A stretch of DNA of 39,807 nucleotides from Sphingobacterium sp. JB170. GTDB lineage: Bacteria; Bacteroidota; Bacteroidia; Sphingobacteriales; Sphingobacteriaceae. The stretch covers positions 1 through 39,807 of the forward strand of contig NZ_FUKU01000010.1 of NCBI RefSeq assembly GCF_900163865.1, read 5' to 3'. Shown in pieces: positions 33,008-39,807 of the stretch. The translations under genes and the position numbers were made by a program. The notes beneath the pieces were generated by a model. It saw only the letters and a program-made list of their open reading frames with translations. It was not told the origin of the DNA and did not search any database. How positions within the stretch are numbered: the first letter of the stretch is position 1; every line of letters starts with the position of its first letter.

Positions 33008-34225
33008 CTATTTCGCTGCGTATTTCTGCCGGAGCAGCGCCATATCAGCACCCACCTTAATATCCAGTATCTTGGCATAGTGCTGAGTAGTCTGGATGTT
33101 GGTATGGCCCAGCATCTTGGATACACTTTCAATCGGTACGCCGTTCAACAGCGTTACCGTTGTAGCGAATGTGTGCCTGGCAATATGAAAGGTGATCGGT
33201 TTACTGATCCTGCATACATCGGCTATCTCCTTTAGATAAGCGTTCATTTTCTGGTTGCTCAACACAGGCAGTACCCTACCGCTGTTTTCGCAATGCGGAT
33301 GATCGGCATAACGCTGTATCAGGCTCATGGCTACCGATAATAAGGGAATGCGGGAAGGTACATCTGTTTTCTGTCTGTTGATCGAAATCCATTGTTCACC
33401 ATCTACGCCTGTTACAATTTCCCACTTGCGTAATTTCTTTACATCGGCATAGGCCAGCCCGGTAAAGCAGCAAAAAAGAAAGATGTCCCGTACTTGCGCC
33501 AAACGTTCAATTTCAAAGGTCTTATCTGCCATTTCCTGTAGCTCAGCAGTGGTCAGGTACACCCGGTCAACCGTTTTGACCTTACTCTTATAGCTCAGGA
33601 AAGGATCATAAGTCAGCCAGCGGTTAGCCAGACAAATACGGATGATCTTGCCAAAGTTCTTGATGTACTTAACTGCCGAGTTATTGGCACATTTGCGTTC
33701 GGAACGCAGATAAAATTCGTATTCCATGATAAAGGCGTGGTCAACCCGTTTAATATCGATGTCCGAAAGGTCGTATTTCCATTTCAGGAAATCCTGCGTA
33801 TGTTTTAAAGAGGTCTTGTAACGGCATAGCGTGCCTTTAGTAAACTCCTTGCCGATCAGTGCCTCTACCTTTTTATTATGCTCCTTAAATATTTCGATTA
33901 GGGAATGAGCTCTCTCGGTCTTGCCCATAAATTTATTGCGGATCGTCTCAGCGGTAATGACCGCGCCTGCTTCTGTTAGCTGGGCGTGTACATCATAAAT
34001 CTTACTTTGCAGGACGTCCAGATAAGCATTGAAAGATTTAACTTCTTCCTTCGTGCCTTTGAGCCTTCCGGCGTTGCTGTTCCATTGTGCTGGGTCGCAT
34101 TCCCGGCCGGTAGTGGTTTCTGAACGTTTGCCGTTCACGGTAATGCGTACATAGATCGGCATCAGGCCGTCTGTGTAGTTTTTGGGCTTCTTTAAATAAA
34201 AAAGCAAGCTGAATGTTGTTTTCAT
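33008..34225 (-). CDS. tyrosine-type site-specific recombinase (integrase)
   Basis: 405 residues with the Bacteroidota integrase layout: arm DNA-binding domain at about 1-90 (FSLLFYLKKPKNYTDGLMPI, then YVRITVNGKRSETTTGRECD), SAM-like core-binding domain at about 105-205, catalytic domain at about 220-395. The active site shows His347 and Arg350 (FHIARHTFATT), His374 (MLGHTN) and Tyr383 (HYAKI). The usual first Arg is Ala in CCFTGLAYADVKKL, a replacement also known in CTnDOT-type integrases. The gene lies 128 bp from the right 19-bp repeat and points away from the tRNA-Ser. It should catalyse integration and excision of the island. Confidence 0.95.
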   Translation of the reverse strand: MKTTFSLLFYLKKPKNYTDGLMPIYVRITVNGKRSETTTGRECDPAQWNSNAGRLKGTKEEVKSFNAYLDVLQSKIYDVHAQLTEAGAVITAETIRNKFMGKTERAHSLIEIFKEHNKKVEALIGKEFTKGTLCRYKTSLKHTQDFLKWKYDLSDIDIKRVDHAFIMEYEFYLRSERKCANNSAVKYIKNFGKIIRICLANRWLTYDPFLSYKSKVKTVDRVYLTTAELQEMADKTFEIERLAQVRDIFLFCCFTGLAYADVKKLRKWEIVTGVDGEQWISINRQKTDVPSRIPLLSVAMSLIQRYADHPHCENSGRVLPVLSNQKMNAYLKEIADVCRISKPITFHIARHTFATTVTLLNGVPIESVSKMLGHTNIQTTQHYAKILDIKVGADMALLRQKYAAK

Positions 34226-34249
34226 AATCTTTGAACATTAAAAGTGAAA

Positions 34250-34280
34250 CAAAAGTAAGCTTGCGATTAATCTTAATCAA
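34250..34280 (-). promoter_or_regulatory. promoter of the integrase gene
   Basis: Minus-strand TTGA (34280-34277), a 19-bp spacer, and TACTTTTG (34257-34250), a full TAnnTTTG match, 25 bp upstream of the integrase ATG. Confidence 0.5.
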
Positions 34281-34352
34281 GATGTTCAGTTACTGAACAA
34301 GCTGATATTCAATAGGATAAGTGTATTCTGGTGAGTACGGGTGGCGTTAAAA

Positions 34353-34371
34353 TTTACTCACCGAATTACGC
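34353..34371 (+). repeat. right copy of 19-bp direct repeat (candidate att site)
   Basis: Identical to 10867-10885. Here TACTCACC (34355-34362) is also the right arm of an inverted repeat with GGTGAGTA (34330-34337), as expected of a recombinase core site on the element side. Confidence 0.7.
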
Positions 34372-34420
34372 CCTTTTTTGTTGTGCTTTGGTGAATAAAA
34401 CGAGGTTTTGACCTCAAAAC

Positions 34421-34453
34421 AAAAGCCTGCAATCATTTGATTTGCAGGCTTTT
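34421..34453. terminator. terminator of tRNA-Ser
   Basis: Perfect 12-bp arms AAAAGCCTGCAA/TTGCAGGCTTTT around a 9-nt loop; T runs on both strands make it bidirectional. It lies 25 bp after the tRNA 3' end in the direction of tRNA transcription. Confidence 0.75.
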
Positions 34454-34477
34454 AACTATTTTTGATATGGTTATCTG

Positions 34478-34565
34478 CGGAGAGAGAGGGATTCGAACCC
34501 TCGATACAGTCATCCCGTATACAGACTTTCCAGGTCTGCTCATTCGACCACTCTGACACCTCTCC
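34478..34565 (-). tRNA. tRNA-Ser(GGA)
   Basis: 88 nt on the minus strand. The acceptor GGAGAGG pairs with TCTCTCC (last pair G-T). The T arm is GAGGG-TTCGAAT-CCCTC. The anticodon stem CAGAC/GTCTG closes the loop CTGGAAA, anticodon GGA, which decodes UCC/UCU. The long variable arm (TATACGGGATGACTGTATC) is typical of serine tRNAs. CCA is not encoded. Its 3' end faces the integrase and has a scar copy at 10799-10820. Confidence 0.95.
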
Positions 34566-34575
34566 GATCGGAATG

Positions 34576-34606
34576 CAAATATAGTAGATTAAATCAACTG
34601 ATGAAA
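34576..34606 (-). promoter_or_regulatory. promoter of tRNA-Ser
   Basis: Minus-strand TTTC (34606-34603), a 19-bp spacer, and TATATTTG (34583-34576), a full TAnnTTTG match, 10 bp upstream of the tRNA 5' end. Confidence 0.55.
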
Positions 34607-34678
34607 CCTTTTAGAAAATAAAATACATGGGATCCTATTTCCATTAGTTTTCCACGCTTTTTTCCTAATTTAGGAAGC

Positions 34679-35728
34679 ATGAAAAGGATCCTTTCAATAG
34701 ATGGCGGAGGAATTCGTGGAATTATTCCCGGTATGTTTTTAGTCGCACTTGAAGAAAAAATTCAACAAGCAACCAAAAATCCAGCTGCACAACTCAGCGA
34801 TTATTTTGATTTCTTTGCCGGTACGAGTACGGGAGGAATACTGCTTTCAATATTATTGTGTCCCGACGAAAACAATCCTAAAAAACAAAAATATAGTGCG
34901 AAAGATGCTTTAGATATCTATGTCGAGCACGGAACGGAAATCTTCGCAGCCTCGAAGTGGCGCCGTTTCTTGAGTGGTTTTGGTTTATTGAGTGAATTAT
35001 ATGATAATTCCGTTATTGAGCGTGTCCTCAACGATTACTTTGGCAACTGCAAACTGAGTGAGCTCCTTAAACCTTGCATAATTACAGCTTACAATATTGA
35101 ACTCCGTAAAAACCACCTCTTTAGGCAGCAGAAAGCAATAAGCCATGGCGATTCGCGCGATTTTCTCATACGCGATGTTTGTAGGGCGACTTCGGCAGCA
35201 CCGACCTATTTTTCGGTGGCTGAAATATTTTCATTGTCAAAAACACGATATCCATTAGTTGATGGTGGTGTGTTTGCTCATAACCCTTCGCTGTCCGCCT
35301 TGTTAGAGGTCATTAAAAGCTATAACACTTATAAAATTAGCGACATTTCGATATTGTCGTTAGGTACTGGCATTTCAAAGATATCCTACAACTACGACGA
35401 TTTTAAAAAGCTCCGCGCTATTTCAATCGGACCGGCACTTGTCGATATTATGAGCAGTAGCTCCGCGGAGAGCATCGATTATTATTTAAAACAACTTTTT
35501 CGTTCGGTTAATAAATCATCCAATTATATTCGTATCGAGCCTCAAGCATTATCCTCGATCAACCCTTCCATGGACGCCGCGACGGCGTCAAACATACAGA
35601 AAATTATATCTCTGGGTGACAAACTGGTAATGGAAAAAGAAGAACAACTAAATCAAATTGTATCGGAACTCATACAGGACGGCGAAAGTAAGAAAGACAG
35701 GTCAGTTTGGAATTTTCTAAAAAATTAA
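34679..35728 (+). CDS. patatin-like phospholipase
   Basis: 349 residues. It begins MKRILSIDGGGIRGIIPGMF, with the oxyanion-hole motif DGGGIRG at the N-terminus. The GxSxG nucleophile motif is GTSTGG with Ser50, and the Asp of the catalytic dyad is in LVDGGVFAHNP (Asp195). The family hydrolyses acyl chains from membrane lipids in the cytoplasm. CBASS effectors (CapV) share this fold, but no cyclic-nucleotide synthase gene is next to it, so a housekeeping lipase is more likely. It is the first gene beyond the tRNA-Ser; AGGA lies 6 bp before the start. Confidence 0.92.
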   Translation: MKRILSIDGGGIRGIIPGMFLVALEEKIQQATKNPAAQLSDYFDFFAGTSTGGILLSILLCPDENNPKKQKYSAKDALDIYVEHGTEIFAASKWRRFLSGFGLLSELYDNSVIERVLNDYFGNCKLSELLKPCIITAYNIELRKNHLFRQQKAISHGDSRDFLIRDVCRATSAAPTYFSVAEIFSLSKTRYPLVDGGVFAHNPSLSALLEVIKSYNTYKISDISILSLGTGISKISYNYDDFKKLRAISIGPALVDIMSSSSAESIDYYLKQLFRSVNKSSNYIRIEPQALSSINPSMDAATASNIQKIISLGDKLVMEKEEQLNQIVSELIQDGESKKDRSVWNFLKN

Positions 35729-35790
35729 AATTGAACAAGATTCCAATTCAAACAGAAACGGTACATTTACCGAAACATTAACATTGATAC

Positions 35791-37020
35791 ATGGCTTTAA
35801 ATTACGTTTGGATATCATTCTTTCTAATCACATTTGTTGTGGCTATTGTTAAGCTTCTTGGGGGTGATACAGAAGTATTCCAAAACATTGTGAACTCACT
35901 TTTCGAGAGTGCAGCAACAGGAGCATCAATTTCTTTAGGGTTAATAGGAATGATGACTTTCGCTTTGGGCATCATGAAGATCGGTGAAAAAGGCGGTATG
36001 ATTGCAATATTTGCTCGACTTGTAGGACCATTCTTCAATAAGCTTTTTCCCGAAGTTCCCAAAAACCATCCGGCTTTAGGATCAATTTTAATGAACTTTT
36101 CCGCAAATGCTTTAGGTCTGGATAATGCAGCAACTCCTCTTGGGTTAAAAGCAATGAAGGAACTTCAGGAACTGAACCCCAACAAAGAGACAGCCTCAAA
36201 TGCACAAATAATGTTCATCGTTTTGAACGCATCGAGCCTTACTTTGCTCCCCATTTCTATTATGGCATACCGACAAGAAGCAGGAGCTCTTCAGCCGTCC
36301 GATATTTTTTTACCCATTTTAATTGCTACATTTTTCTCCTCATTGACCGCGCTTATACTGGTATCAATTTATCAGAAAATAAACTTATTTCAAAAATCAA
36401 TAATGACCTACATCGGGTCAATGATTGTATTAATAGGAGGAACATTATTTTACTTCGGTACACTATCGCAAGATGAAATTAGTGTGATCTCCAAAGTTGC
36501 CGGAAACCTGATTTTGTTTTCCATCTTTGTTTCATTCATAGCCTTAGCCATGTTCCGAAAGATCAATGTTTATGATGCATTTATAGAGGGAGCGAGAGAA
36601 GGTTTTGAAGTCGCTGTAAAAATTATTCCATATTTAGTTGCTATCTTAGTAGGAATAGCGGTCTTCCGTGCATCGGGCACGATGGATTATATCATAGATG
36701 GTATTGCCTATGTGATCGGATTGATGGGGATCGACACTTCTTTTGTGGAAGCTTTGCCTGTTGCGTTTATGAAGCCATTAAGTGGCTCAGGCGCTCGCGG
36801 TCTTATGGTGGAGTTGATGGCAACAAATGGCGCTGACGATTTCGCGGCACGAGTAGCCTGTGTAATCCAAGGATCGACGGAGACAACTTTTTATGTGCTG
36901 GCTGTATACTTCGGATCTGTCGCAATTAAAAACACTAGACACGCGTTACCTTGTGCTTTATTATCCGAATTGCTCGGAATCATCGCTGCCATTATCGTTT
37001 CTTATATCTTCTTCAATTAA
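35791..37020 (+). CDS. nucleoside-recognition (Gate domain) membrane protein, SpmA/SpmB-like
   Basis: 409 residues with about ten hydrophobic segments. Both halves of the fused SpmA-SpmB arrangement seen in Bacteroidota are present: an N-terminal Gate domain (ASISLGLIGMMTFALGIMKI, then NFSANALGLDNAATPLGLKA) and a second one from about residue 270 (IIPYLVAILVGIAVFRASGT, then MKPLSGSGARGLMVELMATN). The conserved GLDNAATPLG motif marks the family. Function is unsettled: transport of nucleoside-like or other small molecules across the inner membrane. The methylglyoxal synthase gene starts 8 bp after its stop. Confidence 0.9.
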   Translation: MALNYVWISFFLITFVVAIVKLLGGDTEVFQNIVNSLFESAATGASISLGLIGMMTFALGIMKIGEKGGMIAIFARLVGPFFNKLFPEVPKNHPALGSILMNFSANALGLDNAATPLGLKAMKELQELNPNKETASNAQIMFIVLNASSLTLLPISIMAYRQEAGALQPSDIFLPILIATFFSSLTALILVSIYQKINLFQKSIMTYIGSMIVLIGGTLFYFGTLSQDEISVISKVAGNLILFSIFVSFIALAMFRKINVYDAFIEGAREGFEVAVKIIPYLVAILVGIAVFRASGTMDYIIDGIAYVIGLMGIDTSFVEALPVAFMKPLSGSGARGLMVELMATNGADDFAARVACVIQGSTETTFYVLAVYFGSVAIKNTRHALPCALLSELLGIIAAIIVSYIFFN

Positions 37021-37027
37021 CATACGG

Positions 37028-37396
37028 ATGAAAAAAACTATTGCACTAATTGCCCATGATGGGAAAAAAGCAGATATGGTCGCTTTCGCAAAAGACCATA
37101 TCGAGGAACTTCGTAATGCAAATATTATAGCCACCGGTACAACGGGCTCTTATATTTTGCAAACTGGCTTAGAGGTCGAATTAAGACTAAGCGGCCCTAT
37201 GGGTGGCGACGCACAAATTGCTGCGATGACTGCCGAGGGAAGAATAGATGCTATTATCTTTTTCCGCGATCCATTAGGAAAGCATGCACACGAGCCCGAT
37301 ATACAAATGCTAATGCGTATTTCCGACTTATACAATGTCCCCCTGGCAACTAATCCCGCTACAGGTAGCTTAATTATTGAAGGGCTATCCAAATAG
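37028..37396 (+). CDS. mgsA: methylglyoxal synthase
   Basis: 122 residues from ATG 37028; the open frame extends upstream, but only this start, 8 bp after the previous stop, gives the family N-terminus MKKTIALIAHDGKKADMVAF. It contains ATGTTG (phosphate binding), LSGPMGGDAQI with the catalytic Asp, FFRDPL, HEPDI and the closing LYNVPLATNPATGSLII. The enzyme turns dihydroxyacetone phosphate into methylglyoxal and phosphate, a bypass that relieves sugar-phosphate build-up. The OsmC gene follows 8 bp later, so the three genes are likely one operon. Confidence 0.97.
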   Translation: MKKTIALIAHDGKKADMVAFAKDHIEELRNANIIATGTTGSYILQTGLEVELRLSGPMGGDAQIAAMTAEGRIDAIIFFRDPLGKHAHEPDIQMLMRISDLYNVPLATNPATGSLIIEGLSK

Positions 37397-37404
37397 TATA
37401 ACAT

Positions 37405-37809
37405 ATGGCTAGAGAAATAAGTATTACAATCGGAAAAGACCGGTATAAAACAACTGCGAACATAGAACCGGCTCACGTGTTAATTGCAGACGAACCTAAA
37501 ACTGTCGGAGGAACGGACCAAGGGCCTACCCCATCCGAATTTTTTTTAACTGCACTTGGTTCGTGCAAAGCAATCACCATGCGTATGTATGCAGATCGAA
37601 AATCATGGCCGCTCGAAGCTGCGACTGTAAAATTGACCATGGAAATCAAAAAATCTGAATTACAGTCCACGACCTATATAAAGTGCCATATCGAGTTACA
37701 AGGCGAATTGTCGGAGAAGCAGCGTAACAGGATACTTAAAATAGCCGAAAAGTGTCCCATCCATAAAACATTAAGTAATCCGATTGTAATCGAAAGTAAT
37801 TTGATTTAA
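37405..37809 (+). CDS. OsmC family protein (peroxiredoxin-like)
   Basis: 134 residues. Both redox cysteines of the OsmC/Ohr family are present: LGSCKAITMRMYADRK, and IAEKCPIHKTLSNPI near the C-terminus. The segment GGTDQGPTPSEFFLTALGSC is the characteristic active-site approach. OsmC proteins reduce organic hydroperoxides in the cytoplasm. Linkage to methylglyoxal synthase (8-bp gap) suggests an electrophile or peroxide stress role. The length is that of the short YhfA-like OsmC group, for which peroxidase activity is less certain. Confidence 0.92.
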   Translation: MAREISITIGKDRYKTTANIEPAHVLIADEPKTVGGTDQGPTPSEFFLTALGSCKAITMRMYADRKSWPLEAATVKLTMEIKKSELQSTTYIKCHIELQGELSEKQRNRILKIAEKCPIHKTLSNPIVIESNLI

Positions 37810-37838
37810 AAAATTACATTTTATTTTAACGAAGGTAG

Positions 37839-37846
37839 TATCTTTG
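37839..37846 (+). promoter_or_regulatory. -7 promoter element of coaA
   Basis: TATCTTTG, a full TAnnTTTG match, 26 bp upstream of the coaA start codon in a 62-bp gap; the -33 part is weak. Confidence 0.5.
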
Positions 37847-37871
37847 CTGTCATTCAACATTAAATAAAGGT

Positions 37872-38819
37872 ATGTCTCTAGGCGACAATAATGAAATTAA
37901 CAGTCCTTTCCAACTAATTGAGAGAGCGGAATGGAAAAAGCTTAATGGGTTATTTGCACACAAATTAGCGCAAGATGACGTGAAAAATCTTCAGGCGCTC
38001 AACGAACCATTGACAATTGCTGAGATCGAGGACATTTATTTTCCTTTAGCACATTTACTCGACATCTTTATACAACAATACCGCGAATCCCATTCTTTAG
38101 TAACTGGCTATCTCAATAAACATACGCAACGTTTACCATTTGTAATTGGAATAGCGGGCTCGGTCGCAGCAGGAAAAAGTACTACAGCACGCGTATTACA
38201 AAAAGTGTTGTCCATGTTGCCTGGAAAGCCTAATGTTGACTTAGTTACCACCGACGGTTTTCTATACCCCAATCATATATTAAATGATCGTAACATTCTA
38301 AACAGAAAGGGTTTCCCTGAGAGCTATGACACAAGACTACTATTAAATTTTCTATCGGCGATGAAATCGGGCGAACCGGAATTTGAAGTACCGGTATACT
38401 CTCACTTGGAGTACGATATATTAAAGGATCAAACACAGATCATAAAAATGCCCGACATTTTAATCGTTGAAGGCATAAACGTTTTACAGGTAAATTCGAC
38501 CACCGGCAACAACGTTTTCGTTTCTGATTATTTCGACTATTCAATTTACGTCGATGCCGATGAATCGGACATCAAAGATTGGTATGTTGCTCGATTCGAA
38601 TCGCTGCGCGCGACATCATTTCAAAATAAGGATTCATACTTTCACCGATATGCCGATATGGATAAGCAAGCAAGTATCAAAATGGCTACGAATATCTGGA
38701 ATGAAATCAATAGACCTAACCTCCGTGAAAACATCCTTCCTACTCGGTATCGCGCTGACTTAATCCTAAAGAAAGGTGCCCATCATTTTGTCAGAAATAT
38801 ACGTGTCCGTAAAGTATAA
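37872..38819 (+). CDS. coaA: type I pantothenate kinase
   Basis: 315 residues, the usual length of bacterial CoaA. The P-loop is GIAGSVAAGKSTTARVL (about residues 95-111), followed by VDLVTTDGFLYPNH, KGFPESYDTRLLLNFL, PVYSHLEYDIL and the IVEGINVLQ strand. SIYVDADESDIKDWYVARF is also typical. It phosphorylates pantothenate, the first step of coenzyme A synthesis, in the cytoplasm; type I enzymes are normally inhibited by CoA. It stands as its own transcription unit, converging with the MscS gene (3-bp gap between the stops). Confidence 0.97.
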   Translation: MSLGDNNEINSPFQLIERAEWKKLNGLFAHKLAQDDVKNLQALNEPLTIAEIEDIYFPLAHLLDIFIQQYRESHSLVTGYLNKHTQRLPFVIGIAGSVAAGKSTTARVLQKVLSMLPGKPNVDLVTTDGFLYPNHILNDRNILNRKGFPESYDTRLLLNFLSAMKSGEPEFEVPVYSHLEYDILKDQTQIIKMPDILIVEGINVLQVNSTTGNNVFVSDYFDYSIYVDADESDIKDWYVARFESLRATSFQNKDSYFHRYADMDKQASIKMATNIWNEINRPNLRENILPTRYRADLILKKGAHHFVRNIRVRKV

Positions 38820-38822
38820 TTC

Positions 38823-39689
38823 CTATCGGTTGTGCTGCGCCTTAAATTTTAATATCTTTTTTAGAACCTCATTTTCCAACTGGCGATGTAAGCTGTTACT
38901 ACTACTGATTGCACGGATATCCAACTTACAACGAACTGCATCTTTCGTAATGGCCAGCACCATAATCTCGGGAGGTGTCTCGTCAACTAGATTGGGATGA
39001 TTCAATAATATATCCTGGATGCACGATTGAAGTAGATCGATATCTATTGCAAGATCAAGCGGAAGCTCAAACCGTATAGAGACCAGTGCGGAGCGGTGTG
39101 CAGACGAGTTTACAATTGCTGTCACAAAAATCATATTATTAGGCACCATGACCATATCATCTTCGTCGTCTTGGATTATCAAACTCGTTAACGTAATATC
39201 TATGATACGCCCATTATGATCACCAATCTTTACACGATCTCCAACCGATAACTGATCGGAGAACATAATCAAAAGCCCCGAAATCATATTGGTAATATAC
39301 TCGCGGAAAATTACCGCTATCGCCATTGCAACGATCGTTAAACTGGTCACGAAATCACGCGGGTCAATGCCCACAGCGATCATTATTGCAATGACACCTA
39401 CTGTAGTGTTCAATACGGCGGTAAGTCGATTCACACCAAGAACAAAGTTCCCCCTCACGATCCGCTGCTCATGCCTCTTGTTGTATAACACGATGAGGAC
39501 AAAGCGCCCCAAAGAAAATATAATACTTAAGGACAAAAATAAGTTCAATGCATTTGAAAAGCGATCGACAAAATTATGCTCGTTGTAAAAGGTTCCAAAA
39601 TATATAAACGAAATGTTTAAAAGAATCCACAAAATTATTTTTACAATAAATTGCCAGTGGCTGTTGCGCCGTTTTTTCTCACTTATCAT
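38823..39689 (-). CDS. MscS family mechanosensitive ion channel
   Basis: 288 residues. Transmembrane segments: IVKIILWILLNISFIYFGTF (~15-34), ALNLFLSLSIIFSLGRFVLI (~47-66), and LTAVLNTTVGVIAIMIAVGI with the pore-lining helix VTSLTIVAMAIAVIFREYIT (about 90-135). The cytosolic MscS beta domain follows (SDQLSVGDRVKIGDHNGRII, then IDITLTSLIIQDDEDDMVMV and PNNMI), as does the alpha/beta vestibule part. The pore helix ends in the family pattern before NMISGLLIMF. It releases solutes on hypo-osmotic shock. Its ATG overlaps the stop of the upstream gene by 4 bp (ATGA). Confidence 0.93.
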   Translation of the reverse strand: MISEKKRRNSHWQFIVKIILWILLNISFIYFGTFYNEHNFVDRFSNALNLFLSLSIIFSLGRFVLIVLYNKRHEQRIVRGNFVLGVNRLTAVLNTTVGVIAIMIAVGIDPRDFVTSLTIVAMAIAVIFREYITNMISGLLIMFSDQLSVGDRVKIGDHNGRIIDITLTSLIIQDDEDDMVMVPNNMIFVTAIVNSSAHRSALVSIRFELPLDLAIDIDLLQSCIQDILLNHPNLVDETPPEIMVLAITKDAVRCKLDIRAISSSNSLHRQLENEVLKKILKFKAQHNR

Positions 39690-39807
39690 ATGTATACGAA
39701 GATATTATAATTATCGAGTTCTATCATTTGATCACCACGAAATAGTCGAAAGCATTGCTGTCCCATTAAAATCTGAAATTGTTCTTTGAAATATTTGAAA
39801 TATAGTT
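39686..39807 (-). CDS. C-terminal end of a gene running off the window
   Basis: The last 39 codons of a minus-strand frame (LYFKYFKEQFQILMGQQCFR, then LFRGDQMIELDNYNIFVYI) end in a TGA that overlaps the MscS start as ATGA. The 4-bp overlap is the usual sign of translational coupling and supports a real gene. The fragment is too short to identify. Confidence 0.5.
   Translation of the reverse strand, partial: LYFKYFKEQFQILMGQQCFRLFRGDQMIELDNYNIFVYI

Larger units (their letters stand above)
10867..34371. mobile_element. putative integrative mobilizable element carrying a glycan-utilization locus (~23.5 kb)
   Basis: The borders are an exact 19-bp direct repeat. Inside the right border lie a tyrosine integrase, HTH/excisionase-like proteins, an ORF6N protein, a relaxase, a MobC-like protein and a candidate oriT. 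No coupling protein (TraG/VirD4-like) or VirB/Tra secretion gene is visible, so it would be mobilizable rather than self-transmissible. The mobilization third is clearly more GC-rich than the AT-rich sus-type locus, which suggests a composite origin. A smaller element with its left end near 28 kb is an alternative, but it would leave the left 19-bp repeat unexplained. Confidence 0.6.

Noticed and set aside
28195..34225. Complete conjugative element
   Set aside because: No TraG/VirD4 coupling protein and no Tra/VirB secretion genes; only mobilization functions are present.
34679..37020. Patatin plus membrane protein as a CBASS-like or other two-gene defence system
   Set aside because: The neighbour is a nucleoside-recognition SpmA/SpmB-type protein in a metabolic gene row, and no nucleotide cyclase or sensor is present.

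Overview
The window looks like chromosome of a Bacteroidota species, most likely a Sphingobacteriaceae relative (Sphingobacterium, Pedobacter or Olivibacter type). The reasons are a SusC/SusD outer-membrane pair with a FecI-type sigma factor and FecR anti-sigma factor, several promoters of the phylum's TTTG-N19-TAnnTTTG form, GLPGLI and DUF4886 relics, and Bacteroidota-type mobilization and tyrosine-recombinase genes. The genus is an inference.

Left part (1-10.6 kb): ordinary genes mixed with decayed ones. It holds a frameshifted S41 peptidase, a frameshifted VOC/glyoxalase gene, a three-gene oxidoreductase/AraC operon, a membrane-anchored metallophosphoesterase, a relic tail of a DUF4143 ATPase, a GNAT acetyltransferase, a Crp-like regulator with a DoxX protein, a lipoprotein aldose 1-epimerase with a small membrane protein, and the broken front end of a tyrosine integrase.

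Middle part (10.8-34.4 kb): an island bounded by an exact 19-bp direct repeat (10867-10885 and 34353-34371). A 22-nt copy of the tRNA-Ser 3' end lies just outside the left repeat (10799-10820) and the intact tRNA-Ser(GGA) lies just outside the right one (34478-34565). I read it as an integrative mobilizable element of about 23.5 kb. Its right third, all on the minus strand, holds integrase, ORF6N protein, HTH proteins, a candidate oriT, MobC-like protein and relaxase. There is no type IV secretion or coupling protein, so it would need a helper to transfer. Its left and central parts hold an ArsR regulator with a truncated partner and a glycan-utilization locus: sigma, anti-sigma, SusC, SusD, two near-identical EEP-family hydrolases, an accessory lipoprotein and a GH20 beta-hexosaminidase. 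The locus ends in wreckage: a decayed second copy of the lipoprotein and GH20 genes cut by an IS21 istB fragment, a multiply frameshifted DUF4886 gene and a GLPGLI fragment.

Right part (34.5-39.8 kb): intact core-type genes. These are patatin-like phospholipase, nucleoside-recognition (SpmA/SpmB-like) membrane protein, methylglyoxal synthase, OsmC protein, type I pantothenate kinase, and an MscS channel overlapping an upstream gene that runs off the window.

The most unusual items are the glycan locus carried inside a tRNA-associated mobilizable element next to an older integration scar; a 15-bp-arm palindrome inside the ORF6N coding sequence that recurs just upstream of the same gene; and two tandem long hairpins with compensating stem changes upstream of the sigma factor.
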